DNA of 64,000 nt from Beverwykella pulmonaria (GCA_001599595.1 BCHH01000008.1:726220-790219); one strand, 5' to 3'. Positions 1 through 13,078 are shown, counted from the stretch's first letter. Numbers and translations are program-made. The notes: generated by a model not told the origin, from the sequence alone.

Positions 1-167
1 TGAACAATGTAGCATTATTTGGCGCACGGGGGGAAACGTTTAGCGGCATACTGGCGTCAATCAGACTAAAAGTTCATTCGATTTCAAGAATTTCCATTCA
101 TACTTTTTGCAATCCCCACTCCTATCTATCGTCTCTCCATGCCGTCCTGAGGTTCAACTCCGCTTTC

Positions 168-1499
168 CTACTTCCATTCCACCTTCCATGTCCTCTCACC
201 CCTCCTGAATGGCACAACCTGCACCCCTAACCCGCTCTTCCCTAACACCCCCACAATCTCCTCGGCCCCCTTCCTCAACACGATTCTCTCCGCCCTCCCA
301 TCGCCAACGCCGTAAAACTTTCTCCCCCACCCTCCCAGAAAACCCTCCAAAACCTCCTTGCTCACATCCTTCTCCTCAATCACGCCTCTCTTCACCCCAA
401 CCTCTAGCGCATCCAACACCAACCCGACGGCATACGGTTGCGTAAACACGCCCGCCGCAATCCGATCCTCGCCCCTCTTCTTCGTACTCTCATGCGGCGC
501 GGAATCCGTCCCCAAAAAGAACCTCCCCTGGCTCGAAACCACTGCGCGGAGCAAAGCATCCCGATCCTCGGGCGTCTTAGCCACGGGCTTGCAGAAACAA
601 AACGGGTCGCCAGCCCAGTCGTCTATTACAAGGGATAAATGATGCGCCGTTATCGTTCCAGCGACGGTAGGGCCACAGGCGCGGACAGCAGCGATGGCAG
701 AGGCGGTACTGCAGTGCTCGAGGATGATGCGGAGGTTGGGGAAGCGCGTGTGCAAGTCTTTTAGCGTGGGGAGGAACGAGGATTCCGCGTTTAGGATGGT
801 GATGGCTGGTTGAGTGGAGGAGGTGGCAGAGGCAGAGGAATGCGTAGAGGGCACTTCGCCGTGTAAATTGAGAATGAGGTCGCAGGATTCCATGGCCGCG
901 AAGATGGGGTAGAAGAGCGCGTAGTCGAGGACGCCAGAGGACGAGTTCTGCCTCCCTCATACATATTAACATCCAATTCGAGCATTCACAGAAAAGAGAC
1001 AACGTGGAGCTAGAGCAGCTTACCGTTGTCACGCCCGCAGGATACGACTTCACGCCCGTAATCCCGGCCTTCTTCGCCTCGCGAATGATATCCGGCGTGA
1101 GCGATTCGTGCAAGTAGAGAGACATGAGGTACTCGACGTTAGGCTCGATAGCTTGCAGACGGTCGCGATACGAGAGACATTGCTCGATAGTCGTAATTGG
1201 CGGGACGAGGTTGGGCTTTTGTCATATTCAGCAATAGAAACCCAGAGAACGCAACGAAAGACGGCTATAATGCAGGGAATGGGGACTCAAATAGCGGCGA
1301 ACGACCGAAATGCATAGGAATATTAAGAAGGATAATAAAGAGCGTGCGGAATTTTATATCATACCATGACATACACCTGATTCACACCCCCCTCTCGAAT
1401 CGTGGGGGTGACTAGCTGCGACATTTCGCTGTCTCGCAAGTGGACGTGGGCATCGAATGCCGCCGGCAGCTCCATCTCTTCAAGTTTTGTGAACTCCAT
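168..1499 (-). CDS. URA4: dihydroorotase (pyrimidine synthesis), three exons
   Basis: Cytosolic zinc enzyme of de novo pyrimidine synthesis, interconverting N-carbamoyl-aspartate and dihydroorotate. Exons 1365..1499, 1024..1215 and 168..947, all phase 0, give 368 aa, close to yeast Ura4 and bacterial PyrC. The metal motif DAHVHLR lies near residue 17. GVKSYPAG carries the lysine that is carboxylated in this family; LNLHGEVP, LEHCST and GTDSAPH supply further ligands and the catalytic aspartate. Both introns have clear GT..AG borders. The start was chosen because it directly precedes the HVHLR segment in frame. It is the first of four consecutive minus-strand genes. Assignment is secure; the exact splice borders are by eye. 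Confidence 0.93.
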
Positions 1500-2239
1500 C
1501 CTTGTCACTGTGTTCAAAACGGAATTTGTTGCTTGTGTAGTCGAGCGTTATATTCAAGTCGAGAGAGCGAGATCGGGCAAGAGCTAATTTCTTGGAGCTA
1601 ACCTCAATTAGGTGGCCGTAGATGCATGACCATCAAGTTCCACTTTATTAGCAGTCTCCCTGAAAAGAGAGCTCAAAGACGACAAATTATCAATCGAGAT
1701 GGATTGAAATTGGTGTAATCGAGAGACTCGGAAATGATATACCTGGCCCTGGCACTTTTCAAACTTCTACGGCCCTCATCGCCAACTGCGTCGCAATCGA
1801 AGGGTAAAGATATCTATTTATGAATATATAGCTTTATAGAATCGATATATGCATATGCCTGCCCGCTAATAGACCACTAGATAGAAACGCCGGCCATCAC
1901 CATCCAACAATTCCTAGACCATGATCCCATCCAGTCTAAAGGAACCCAACCCAAAACCATCATGAAACCCAGAGCTAGAGTAGAGAGGCATGAGAAGAGA
2001 GGTTACATCGACTGTGTTGCACAAGATGAATGAAAAGGGAGAATAAAGATGCTTTCTCCACCGTGCGATATTGTGCTATGCCGTTGATTAAAACAACCTC
2101 TAGAATCGTTCCATTTACAAGCCGCGTCGTCGTTGCTATCCTTGGGAAAAGAGTAATCTGATTCGCAACGGTAGGCTTGGTTTTGCATTGGTCGTTTTCT
2201 ACAACTACACCCATTTTAGCATTCAATATAGCTGAACGC
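1500..2239. other. intergenic, upstream of dihydroorotase
   Basis: This gap lies between the dihydroorotase start and the 3' end of the RBR ligase. Only short frames without protein-like composition are present; nothing could be assigned beyond promoter and UTR sequence. Confidence 0.5.
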
Positions 2240-3949
2240 TCAAGATATTGCAACATTGAACTCCCAGTTCCCTAGCAGTGGTCAGCATTCCGTTTGGAAG
2301 TCTTGGTGTACAATTCTGTTTACATACCGGTCTTCAAATTCTCTGCTGTATCGTCCAGAAGAATGATCCGCCTCTTGTTGCAGTAAGCCGTCTTGTCCAT
2401 CATTTCTACTTTCAACCCCTTGAGTTGGTCGATGGGCTTCTCGAACATTTCACTGAGATTCTCCACAGCCATTTCCAGATCCTTCTGGTTATCTTCAAAG
2501 ATCTCGGTGAGGTTATTTCGCGCAAGATAGTACGCGAAGGCGTAGGTCCACTTCAAGGTTTGTCGGCACTGCTGGAGAGCCTGAGACGCCGAGTCCATAA
2601 ATTGCACCTCGATCCACGACATGCCCGTTGTGTTTTGCAGCTGAGTCATCTTCTTCTCCGTCTTGAGATATATATCCTTGTCGAGCTTCGCGGACTGCTC
2701 GTGGTTCGCGTAGCGGTTGTAGTAATGGAGATAACGCTCGAGGGATTGCCGGGATTTGGCCTGAGCGTCCCTCGCCTCAAATCCACTCTTCTCTTCGAAT
2801 CTATTGCAGTTGTACCAGCTTGTTCCGTGCTCGGACCAGACGCCCATGCACATCCAGCAGAACTCGTTTCGGCATTTCCTACACGTCATGTGGTTGCAAC
2901 CACCATTCTTCTCGATTGTGGAGGCGCATTTGGGACACTCCTTGGTATTTGCTGATATCCAGTTGGCCGTCTCGGAGTCATCCTCGCACTTCTTGAGCCA
3001 CTTCTTGACCAACGAGCAAGGCGCCGGTTGGTGGTCACTCAGCGAGCATCCGAAGCAGAAGAAGTGGCCACACTCGCAGTGTACAGTGGGGACGATTCGC
3101 TTCAACTCTTTGTCCTTAACAGAGCACTGAACCGCATACACGCAGTTAGGGGCGGGGCACCAGCGGAGGTTCTCTTTATCGTCGACGTAGGTTCGTGTGA
3201 GCAATTCTCGGTACCTGCTTTGGTCAGCGACGGCAACGGATGCAATATTTAGGAAGGTCATGTGCACAACGTACCGGTCTTTCAGATCGCCAGAAACCAA
3301 CAGATCAAGCGACTTGGAGTCCACGATGCGGTTGCAAGCATCCCCGGGGCACCTGATCCGCGCAGCTTCTCCCTCGTCCTTTATCTTGGTTTGGAGGTAC
3401 TGCTTGTAGCAATCCACACAAAAGCGGTGCTCGCACTTCATGGCAAATGTGTCTAGGTCCGGCCCGTCCTCGCAGCAAATGTCGCACGCAAAGCCCGGCA
3501 CCTTTTCTATTCTCGGAGGATGCGTCTGGGCAGTCTCGCCGAGGCCAGCACTCTCCAAGATCTCGTCCGTCTTCTCCATGTATTGATCGATCAGGCGCTC
3601 CTTATTCCATCGTAGGTGCCTGAGGAGGATGGCGGTGGCCTCTGGTTCCTGGCCGAGGATGTTGGACACCTCGTCGATCTGCTTGTCTTGGTGGGACTGT
3701 ATTTCTTCCGGGCTGAACACCTTGAAGTCGACTTCATAGGCGTGCTTGGTGGGCTTGATGTCCTTGTCCTGTGACTCGAAGCCCACGTCGTCCTGATAGT
3801 CTGATTCTATGACCTCAGCGTCAGTGAACCTAACAGGCGGGGCGGGAGGAGCCGTGCTTACCATCTCCCAGACTGACATCGCTTTCCTGGTCGCCCATGA
3901 ACTCCTCGTCGCTCATCTGGGAGGAGTTGAAGTCGTCGTCTGAATCCAT
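2240..3949 (-). CDS. Ariadne-type RBR E3 ubiquitin ligase, four exons
   Basis: Ubiquitin ligase of the RING-between-RING type, which passes ubiquitin from an E2 through a cysteine in RING2. Exons 3862..3949, 3275..3806, 2328..3214 and 2240..2271 sum to 1,539 nt (512 aa). The acidic start MDSDDDFN is followed by a UBA-like segment, RING1 (CDICCEDG...CDCY), the IBR (CPAPNC...CECGHFFC), RING2 (CPKCASTIEKNGGCNHMTC, with the expected catalytic Cys in GGCNH) and a C-terminal Ariadne helical region. One in-frame 60-bp intron (3215..3274) would be missed by simple ORF calling; removing it gives DLKDRYRELL. A last tiny exon ends in NWEFNVAIS. An in-frame ATG at 4063 exists, but 3949 matches the usual acidic N-terminus. 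Confidence 0.93.
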
Positions 3950-4713
3950 GTTGGCCGATACGGTGGTGACGGGCGTCGCTGGAAGGGCGGTGGAGGGAAC
4001 GGTGGTCTCTGGAGTCTGCTTCTTGCGAGGGCAGTCTGGAGGACTGAGAGTGTCCAAGTCCAAAGCCTTACGTTTGAGGGCGGAGGGAGGCGTGGTGGTG
4101 TAGAAGGAGCCGAGCCTCGCCTTATGACGAGACCAGGCTGCAAGCAGACGAGCAGGAACGGGGTTTTGGGGTGGCCACAGGCACGCGCAGGGTGGCTGGC
4201 GTGCGGCAAGGCAGCGAGAAAATGAGCGTCGGGCGGATTGGGGTTAATATTGGTCAGCGCGCAGAAGAGTCACGAAGGGTGCGAGTGTGTTGGCGCTGCC
4301 GTGTGCAGGTGGGATGGATGGCCAGGTGCGGGCGAGCACTACTCGCGCTAGGCTCGCTTTCGGCTAGCCGGGAGCCGCACCGCCACCGGTGAATGGAAGC
4401 TGCTGCCTTCACGCCCAGCTGGTCCAGGTTTCCTGTCTCGTACGATGCACCTGGTGGGGCATGCAGTTGATTCTAGCACCAAGTCCAAGCACTCATCCAA
4501 CTTCACGCACCCATGCTGTATCTGCCAGGGGACGGGCCCTATCCACTCCAAAGCAGACACCTTGATCCGCCCCCACTGGACGGCAAATGCATCTTTTGCT
4601 TACTCACTGGCTGCTGCCTTCCTAATGCACCACCCTCTGATATTTCACCCTCCTCGTCTACCTAGGTGATGCTATAACACACCATCGTGGACATAGCCAC
4701 AGCTAGGTCCCTC
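3950..4713. other. intergenic, RBR ligase promoter and eIF2B epsilon 3' side
   Basis: No coding candidate beyond short overlapping frames. It holds the upstream region of the RBR ligase and the 3' flank of the eIF2B epsilon gene. Confidence 0.5.
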
Positions 4714-6991
4714 CTACTCGGAATCATCCTCCTCGTCCTCGTCGCTCTCCTCCTCGGACGACTGGTTCAAGAAATCAATCAGCTGCCGCGTCTTCTCCTT
4801 CACCTTCTGCATATCGTCTCCTTCGCTGGACCTCGCACTCTCCCACCACTGCAGCACTCCACTGTCCTCGAGAACGTCCATCTCAATCAGCTTCGTCGCT
4901 GCGTTCAGGAGAATCAAGTCTCCGCTGTCTCGAGGTGCGAGCTCTGCCTGGAGTAGCACCAAGAAGTCTACCTGGTCGCCCTTGTTCGAACTGTTCTTGT
5001 CAAATATGGACCGTTCCACTAGATCTTTGTGTTGGCCGAATACTTGCGCCACGGCGTCTCTCACGCTGGTACCCGATTTGATGAGCTGCGATAGTCGTTT
5101 AACAAACGATACGGTGATCGCGCGTCGAACTTGGTGATCTGACGCATTGGTGCTCATCCGCAGCGCCGTAAGTTCGAGCTGAATGTTGGCGGATTCATGG
5201 CCCTCCACCAGTGAATCGTATATGCTGGCCGTGGCATCATGGTCGAAATTGGCGGCATGATCGCTGTCGTGAGATGTTATCGAGACAAAGCTACCGGAGG
5301 CTGATTTGTCGTGACCCATCTCGAAGTCCGCCTCCGATTCCGAGTTCAGGGTCGATATTGATTCGTTAGACAGAGCGAGGTTGGTGAGGTTGTACACTGT
5401 TTGGGTCAACCGCTGAATATTTGTGCTCGAAGCTGACTTACTCGGTCCCTTGGAGACAAGCCCATCGATCAGCTCGTCTTCGTCCTCTTCGTCAGAATCG
5501 TGGAATTCGAACCCGCTTCCGCCTACGCCGACAACGGCCGGGTCCGCATCGCCTTCGACAACATCATCGCCGTGCTCACGTTTCCGCTTCGCCCGTGTGA
5601 TCCTACTCTCTCCGCGAACTGTGACTCCTTCCCTGATGCTGACGCTGTATGAAATGAGTGCGCCGGGTTCAACGGTGCACTTTTTCCCTAGCGCTGCCTC
5701 ATTGGCGACAATGGCTCGTTTTACAGTGCACCCGTCGCCAATGCTCGCATGATCCCAAATGTACGCACCGTCGATGGTGACACCCTTACCAATGTAACAA
5801 TTGCGGCCGATTATGCTGTTGGAAATGACACTGCCGTCTCCCACGCTTGTCCCTCGCCCAATGACCGTTTTTGAATTGATGACGCAGTCCCTTGCCAGTA
5901 TGACGCCTTCCTCTTTGTAGATATTTCCCTTCTGCAATCGATAGGACTGTCCCTGTAGTAGGTTGCTATCGGGGCATAGCGGGTACGCCCAGCGAGATGT
6001 GATGTCCTTGCTGATAGAATCGTATGCGTGGAGACTCCGGACCCGCGCAGCATAGTGGTCCGTGACTATGTGCGTGTGTATGGTCTTGCCATTCAATTCG
6101 TAGTCCTTGAGGACGCTGTTGAGGAAGCCTTTCCGTGGTGCTTGGAAATCAAAGTTATCACTCCACAGAGCCAAAACATCGGGTGTGCAAATGTCAATCC
6201 CGGGGTCAATCAGATCTTGCCGGATGTCCAGCTCCTGGTTGCTTGATAGGAGCTCTGCGTCAATGGAAAGGTAATGCGTCTGGTCCTTGTTGGGCATCTG
6301 CTCGAAATGTAGACATCTATCCTTGGATGGGTCGATAACGAAGACCGGGTGCGCCCCTTGCGCCTTGGTCCGATGTGTTGGGCCGGCCGCTCGAAGCACC
6401 ATGGTCATGATAGCATTCTTGTCCTTTACGCGGCGTGCTCGGTGCGCTGCCAGCGCAGATTCCAGGGGCAGATTGCTGACCACGTCGCCGTATACGAGAA
6501 GGAAGTCGCCAACCAGCAGACTACGGGAGTCCAGGTCTCGCATTGCATCTCCGATTGAGTTGGACGTCGATTGTATGAGCTCGAGCTTTGCAAACGGCGA
6601 TGATCGTGAGACCCATTTTGACCGATTGATGTAGTCCTCCACCTGCTCTTTATGCGCTCCACAGTATACAAACACCTCCTCGACGCCGGCGTTGGCTAGG
6701 AATTCGAACGTGTACTCGATGAGCGGGGTGTTGGCGAGGGGCAAGAGGCACTACGAGCGTGTTAGTTGGCGCAATGTGCCGCTGGGACATACAAACCCGC
6801 GGACGCTCGAGCGTAAATGGGTTGAATCGAGTCTCGAAGGGATCGGCAAGTATCTGCATGCGCGTTAGAGATGTTGCAGAGCGCACAAAGCACAGAGCGA
6901 CCCTTACCACCGCCTGGAGGGGCTCGTCGCGCTCGTCCTCGCCTGACTTGGGCTTGTCGTTCGCCTGTCCTTTTTTTCCCTTGGGGGGCAT
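4714..6991 (-). CDS. GCD6: translation initiation factor eIF2B epsilon subunit, three exons
   Basis: Catalytic subunit of the eIF2B complex, the guanine nucleotide exchange factor for eIF2. Exons 6908..6991, 6797..6853 and 4714..6750 give 725 aa, close to yeast Gcd6. The N-terminus is lysine-rich. A nucleotidyltransferase-like domain begins with FNPFTLERPR joined to CLLPLANTPLIEYT. Left-handed beta-helix hexapeptide repeats follow (VIGRGTSVGDGSVISNSIIG and neighbours). The C-terminus is a W2/eIF5C exchange domain with acidic and aromatic patches, ending in an acidic tail (SSEEESDEDEEDDSE). The second exon is only 57 nt. Frames agree across both junctions. Assignment is secure. Confidence 0.95.
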
Positions 6992-8068
6992 TTTGGTAGT
7001 ACGGGTTCGAGCGATGCGGGGTGCGGGGTGGTCTGCGCAATTGGTAGGGGTTGTGGTGGGTTGTGGTGGGCTGTGGTGAACAAAATAAAGCCGAGTGATG
7101 ACTCCGAGCCCCCAGCCCTGCAGCACCTTCAATCCCGGTGGAATGGGTCAGGCTGCGGGCCGCAGCTCGGATCAAACAGTGAAAATGCTGGTTGTCGGCG
7201 CAAGGTCTAGACCTCCAACACAGATCATGGGGAAATAGCTTAATGCGACGACATTCAATCACTTCGCAGTATAGCACTGGCCCCTCCGTGCAGTCGTGTC
7301 CTCTGTGGTCGCTCTTAAGCACTCAATTCACCCGCAGGGCTGCGCTGCATCAAGCAGGGCAGCTACGCAGTCCCAGATGAAGACCAAAAGGACCAACTTC
7401 ACCCTACTACGAGTACGGTATCAGCCAAAAGCACTTTCGCAAGAATAATCCAGTTCAGCCGTGTTTATCGTCTCCGCTTAAACGCCCGTTATAACGGATT
7501 GCTGGCTGCTCGCTTAACTGCGACAATGCCAAGCGCTATTCATGTCAGAGAAACAGATCAAGTCATCATGTTGGCACGCGCTCGAAAATACACAGTAAAC
7601 AAACTTTCTTGCTGGTCATAGAAACTACGGCAAGATATCAAAAGGCCAACCACGCTCTACCCAGTCCAAAAGTATGCGCCAGGAGAAGCAGTGAGCGGCC
7701 TCGACTCATCCTTGATCAATACGCCCATGTCTTCCCGAATAACGCCTGTGGACATCCCTTCGCTTTAACCCGGAAACGAAAGTGGAATACCCTCTAAAAT
7801 CCAGCAATCCGCCATAGTGTTTTGCAAATAGGGAAAGTGTAAGGAACTCGAAACGTCATCGGCATTTCCCGTGCCTTGGTATCCGTACGCCTAGCGCCCT
7901 CCAACGGACGGCCGCCTATAATTGAACATGTTGGAACTTCGACTCCATCACCCGGTCCCATTCTAGTCTTCTTCTGCTTCCTCTCAGGTGCCAGCCAAAC
8001 GCCGTTGAGATCGGCCATGGCCTGGCGCCACCTTCTCTACTATATACTTGTGGCCGTGAATAGCTCAT
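6992..8068. other. intergenic, upstream of eIF2B epsilon
   Basis: About 1.1 kb between the eIF2B epsilon start and the SKN7 stop. A short GGTTGTGGTGG-type direct repeat lies near 7045-7075. No gene is supported. Confidence 0.5.
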
Positions 8069-10275
8069 CTACCGTGGTCGTTGCATCGGATTTATAGGTT
8101 GCGGTTGCATTGGTGCGCCGTATACTTGCTGCCGCTTCGCTGGATTGTTCATGTCGTCGCCTCCGGAAATGTCCGAAATCTGTCTCCGGTGGCCACCCTG
8201 CTGTCTGGCTTGCATTGCCATTGGCGGCGAGGCATTGTAGGGTATGTTGCCCTGCATTGGATTCACAGCGTATGCGCCAGCATGTCCTTGGACTGCCTGC
8301 ATGTATTCGTCTGTGACATTGCTCGCTACAGGTGAAACGCCGGTGATTTGATTCGGAGAGTTCCAATTGCTTGCTGTTGCCGGCGACTTCGTAGGAGATT
8401 CTTCTTCCTTTAGAACCTGCCTTGTTGTCGTCAGTGGTTGAGGTGCAACCATGCTATCGATATGTGCTATGGGCTTCTTTAGGTGTGCAAGGTGCTTTTC
8501 AAGCATCTGCAGAAGCCCCTCCTTTGTGAAAGGTTTGGGCAGCACATCGTTCATTCCTGTAGATATCAGTACACAATTCAGGGCGCAGATGGAAGGGGTA
8601 AGCATACCGTGTTGGAAATACATGGAAATGTCGTCGCTTCGGATATTGGACGTCATTGCAATAATAGGCGTGTTATCAAATTGGCGGATCAGGTGGCAAG
8701 CCGAGACGCCATCGAGATTGGGCATGATGATGTCCATGAGTACCAGGTCGTATTTGGATCCGGCGTTCATTTTGTTCACGGCCTCTAGTCCATCAAGCTG
8801 GAGTCGTCAGCACCTTTTCCGCAACGGGAAATAGGGAGGTACTTACCGCGCTATCGATGGCACAGTGAAATGCGTACAAGAACTTGCTGCCAATTCGTCG
8901 GCACGTTGGATCATCCTCGACGAGAAGGATCTGAGGTGGTCGAACCCAACCAGGATCCACCTGCATGCTCTTTTTTCTCGATTCTTGGACTCTTGCATCC
9001 GGGGGATCAGCACCTTTGGGGGGCATAGGATAGGGAATGTTGTTTATGTGCTCACTATACATCGGGTCGATGCCGTTGGTTTGGCCAACCGGATATACGA
9101 GGTTGTCGAGATCAACGGCGCGCATAGATGTGGTAGAGCTTGCCGATGGCGGTGCACCGCGACTCGCTGGTCTGGTGCCTCCTCGCATGAATTCGGGTGG
9201 GGGCGTGGTAAGCGTTCCGTTCATCCTCATTGTGATTTCATTCATGTGTTCCAAGTTTCTCGGGTTCAGCATGACATCGGCGTTGGTTTCGCTGAGAAGT
9301 TTGGAGGCATGTTGAAGAGGCGACGCGGGGATATCGTCCTCAAGCGGCGTGACTTGTGGATTCGGCGGCTCCGCATTCCCGTTTTGCGATTGGGTGCCAT
9401 TTGGAGCAAAAGGGCCTAGCCTGCTGTCACGCCGTCGCTGAGCATCGAGGTTGTGCAAGAAAGTCATGACGTTTTGCAGTACGTGCTCGTGGTTGACCAC
9501 CGTCTTTTGCAACCCCATGACTTCTTGCAGAAGCATGGAATGGTGGATGCTGAGCTCATTATAGCGCCCCTCGAGCGCATGCAGCTGGGCTTGAGATGCT
9601 ACCACTTGACTGTTCATTAGGTCCATCTGCTGTGCAGGTATGATCATGTCTTCGGGCGGCTGGTTGGCCTTGCGCGGCGCAGGCGCTTTCCGCCGAATGT
9701 TGTCCAACGCATCCTTGTTGTTCATCTTGAAGTCGGGGTGCTTGAATTCCCATGCCTGTGTATCCTGTTAGGGAATGGCTTGCGCCGTTGGCTATGGAAT
9801 AGCACTTACCCCAGCGCCATAGGGCGACTGGCCGTTCTCCTCATTGTTGTGCCGCACTTTGTGGAAGTCGTACTTGTTCAACTGCCGGACGAAGCTGGCG
9901 AAGTTGCTGTGCTTGAAGTGCTTGGGTAAGATGTGTTTCGTAAACTTCTCGTTCTATCTTGGCATCAGTCTTCCCGTCCATCTGAGGGCATGTATCTCGC
10001 TGTGCAACCCACCTCCAGCACGACAAAGCTGTCGCCATCATTTCCCCACCGTACCACGTTCTCGTCGGTCGGGTTCTCCAACATTCTAGAGCGCGCATTA
10101 GTAAACCGGGGCGGCGATGCGTGGGCCCTTTTGTCGGAATAGGCTTACTTGTACAACTTGCGAACCTGCGGCACGCATACTGGTTAGGAAACGTCGAGAC
10201 ACACAGATTTCAAGGGTTCAGACATACAAAGTCGCTGGAGTTGCTGGACCCCGCGCCGCCGGCTTGGGAATCCAT
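8069..10275 (-). CDS. SKN7: SKN7-type HSF-domain response regulator, seven exons
   Basis: Nuclear transcription factor of the oxidative- and osmotic-stress phosphorelay. Exons 10228..10275, 10149..10165 (17 nt), 10085..10013, 9810..9953, 8847..9755, 8608..8797 and 8069..8556 give 622 aa. The HSF-type DNA-binding domain runs from DFVRKLYKMLE to about residue 105 ([16 protein letters not shown]). A coiled coil lies near residues 130-190 ([13 protein letters not shown] region). The receiver domain has the acidic pair in LLVEDDP, the phosphoacceptor Asp in VLMDIIMP and the conserved Lys in PKPF. The tail is rich in Gln, Pro and Met. The fused HSF, coiled-coil and receiver layout is diagnostic. 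It is divergent from a peroxiredoxin gene. Confidence 0.95.
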
Positions 10276-12039
10276 CACGAAAGGAGCCCTTGGAACACGC
10301 TCGAGTTGCGAGATTTCCACCCAATACCCTCTGGTTTCCGGCAACAGCGATCGGCTACGCCCAAGGCAGCGTTTCGCGTCGGGCGGCGGGTGTCAGGGTC
10401 CAGACAGCGCGCTGGGGAAACTGGCGAGCAGCCGCGGCGACGAGCGATAGAAGGACAGCAGCGGGCTCGAGGCATCCGCCCGCGCGAGGACAAGGCGTGG
10501 GCAATTGATATGCGGGTGCTGTGATGAGACGAAGGCGAGCTGGCATGGGCCTGGGGGGGGGCAGGCGGAGGTCGACAACGGGAGGGCCGGGTTTTGTCGA
10601 GAGGCAGTGTGATGGAGAGGGCAGGCGACGGGAGACGAGCGACACTGAGGTCAACTAACGATGGATGGTGGAATGCGCGGTAACTTTGCTAGCGCTCTCT
10701 TTTTTGGCTCAATCCCAATCGAGGATTGGGGGGAGTGCAAGACGTGGAGCACAGGGAGCGGAAGCGGAACCTGATGAGCGGCCGTGCTGCACCGGGGTGG
10801 AAGTGGCGGCTTGAGAGACACGGGACAGGCCCGGCGATGCAGCGCGGGCGACGGGCGAACCGTATGCAGCAGTGTTTGGCGGAGCGCGAAATTGGGCGCA
10901 CGACTCGGGCCAGCGCTGCTGTGACAGGCAGAGGCGACGGGGCGGGCGGCGGACGGCTGCCAGTGTGCCGAATGCAGTCTTGGTAGTCGTGCCCGAGCGG
11001 TCGCCAGGGCGTCCGCGGGAGGGTGATGTCAATATCACAGGCAGCGCAGTGTCATCTCAGAGCAGCCAGCTCATGTGCCGGCGCAGGTCGCTGGGCGGCT
11101 CCTCCTACTCGCTGTGTGTTTCCGTTTCCTGCGATCGCCACCCATGTCGTCTCATGCGGTCCGCATTGGGCCAAGCGCGCAATCCCTGCGGGCTCAAAAG
11201 GAAACCCTTCCCACGCCATTTGCATCATGTCGGCGACGCTACAAATATGCCCTCGGTGCCCCCCAGCCCCTGGGCGCAGCGCGAACCTGCCAACATGAGC
11301 ACGCAAGGTACTGGTACATTGTGGCGATGGCGACGAGCCCGCTGTTTCCAGGCGCCATATTGCCTAATACCTGCCAATACGATGGGGCCGCATGCAGCAG
11401 CGCAAGTGCAGCTTTTAGAATGCCATGTCTCCAGGGGTCAACACCCCCGCTATGTGCGCAGCCCGAGCTAACCTTGCGCTCCCGATACGACTACCTGACT
11501 TGCCATTGGTAAACTTAGATTTACAGTTGCTGGTTTTCCTCGAGCACGTACGACAGGGCCTACCTGGGTGTAAAGTTAAGTTTTTCTTTTTTGCCTGGTT
11601 ATGAAATTGCTTGACTGTTCGTCCAACGGCCTGTACGTAATGCAATTTGTGGGCGCGCCTCGTCCTCTGCATCCAAGGGTAGGGCGCATGGGATTCTCGC
11701 CCCCAGCTTGTTTGGGCGCACACAATAGCATATCGTCTGAGCGAACAGCCAGATATTGCGCTCTTTTGAACGTCGCGAGAAATGGGGTCGGCGGGCCCAG
11801 GTAGCGAGGAATGGTCGCATGGCGGTATCCCCGCGAGGCCGCTAGGGCGCCACAGTAAGCATCCGCCGTCGATCCTTTCCGATCTTGGGCCCAGCCAATC
11901 GAACCATCTCCGCTCTACCAGACAAACACCACACTACACTACATCGTACCATCCCATACCACAGCTCGCCAACACCAGGTACCAATTGTTCATTGTCCAT
12001 TGCTGCGCTTTCGACTCGCTCTCTGCCTACTCATTGGCC
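10276..12039. promoter_or_regulatory. divergent promoter region between SKN7 and peroxiredoxin
   Basis: About 1.76 kb separating two head-to-head genes. Many GC-rich frames overlap here, but none has intron logic or a recognisable motif, so I read it as long leaders and promoters. I did not identify defined operator sites. Confidence 0.5.
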
Positions 12040-13078
12040 ATGTTCGCCGCTCGCCGCGTGTCTCTAGCTCGACCCGCTGCCTCCCGCCTTTTCCACGCCT
12101 CCCCCCGCGTCTGCGTGAAGGTGGGCGATGCCATCCCGGATGTCGAGCTTATGGAGAATTCTCCGGGCAACAGAGTCAGTCTGGCAAAGGAGCTGAAGGG
12201 CAATGGCCTGATCATTGGTACGCTATAAAAAGGGACAGAGCGCCAAAAGCAAATCTAACGAGCTGGCGCAATCAGGTGTTCCTGCAGCTTTCTCCCCCAG
12301 TTGTTCCGAGAGCCACATACCAGGCTACATCAATTCTCCGAAGCTCAAGGATGCTGGCCCTGTTTTTGTTGTCTCTGGTAAGCATCTCCATCGTGTCTCT
12401 GGTTGCTGTCCTCCTTGACCACGACTAATCTCTCGGATCGTAGTCAACGATGCATTCGTGTATGTATTCAGTCTGCGAGCTTGATTTTTGTGTTTCTGAA
12501 AGCTCCCCCAATGCTAATGCTTACGTTCCTGTGGCATATCTTCATATTTTCTACCTAGCGTGCCGTATTGCCACACCAGAACCCTATTTCGACATGTTTT
12601 CTTTTCTCCATCCAATTCATTGCCTATTCCAGCAATTCCAAAAATACGAAACTAACATGGCCCAGCATGAAGGCATGGGGCAAGGCTCTTGATCCTTCTG
12701 GTACTAGTAAGGTACGCATTGAATATATGGCTTTCTCTATTCACCTTGGAATGCGGCGGTTTCTCCGGAATCTACTATTCGATCCCCTGAATTTCCGGTA
12801 GCTAACACTGCTGTCAGATTCGCTTCCTCGCGGACCCCACCCTGGCCTTCACCAAGGCGCTTGACCTCTCCTTCGACGGCAGTGCAATCTTTGGCGGAGA
12901 TCGCGGGAAGAGGTATGCCTTGGTCGTGAAGGACGGCGTCATCAAGGAGATCCATGTGGAACCCGATAATACGGGTCTGAATGGTGAGCACTGCCAGCCC
13001 ATGACCGTCTTATAACCGTCTATGGTATGATTAGTATACTAAATATATCTAGTATCTGCTGCAGAGAAGGTTCTTTGA
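12040..13078 (+). CDS. mitochondrial 1-Cys type peroxiredoxin (Prx5/AHP1 family), six exons
   Basis: Thiol peroxidase reducing hydrogen peroxide and alkyl hydroperoxides. Exons 12040..12217, 12276..12377, 12444..12459 (16 nt), 12666..12711, 12818..12983 and 13053..13078 give 177 aa. Residues 1-25 form an Arg/Ser/Ala-rich presequence (MFAARRVSLARPAASRLF) typical of mitochondrial import. The peroxidatic Cys is in VPAAFSPSCSESHIPGY (about residue 69). The DPTLAFTKAL and GGDRGKRYALVV blocks fit the Prx5 fold. I see only one other Cys, in the presequence region, so no obvious resolving Cys. Branch sites such as ACTAAC at 12654 support the tiny exons. Confidence 0.92.

Noticed and set aside
577..1125. 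182-codon minus-strand frame overlapping dihydroorotase
   Set aside because: Its first part is dihydroorotase exon 2; the rest is read through the intron into exon 3 in the wrong frame.
2278..2955. 225-codon plus-strand frame
   Set aside because: Antisense to the RBR ligase exon; no motif.
10117..11512. Several GC-rich frames of 70-199 codons on both strands
   Set aside because: Mutually overlapping, no domain, no intron logic; they reflect GC-rich promoter DNA.
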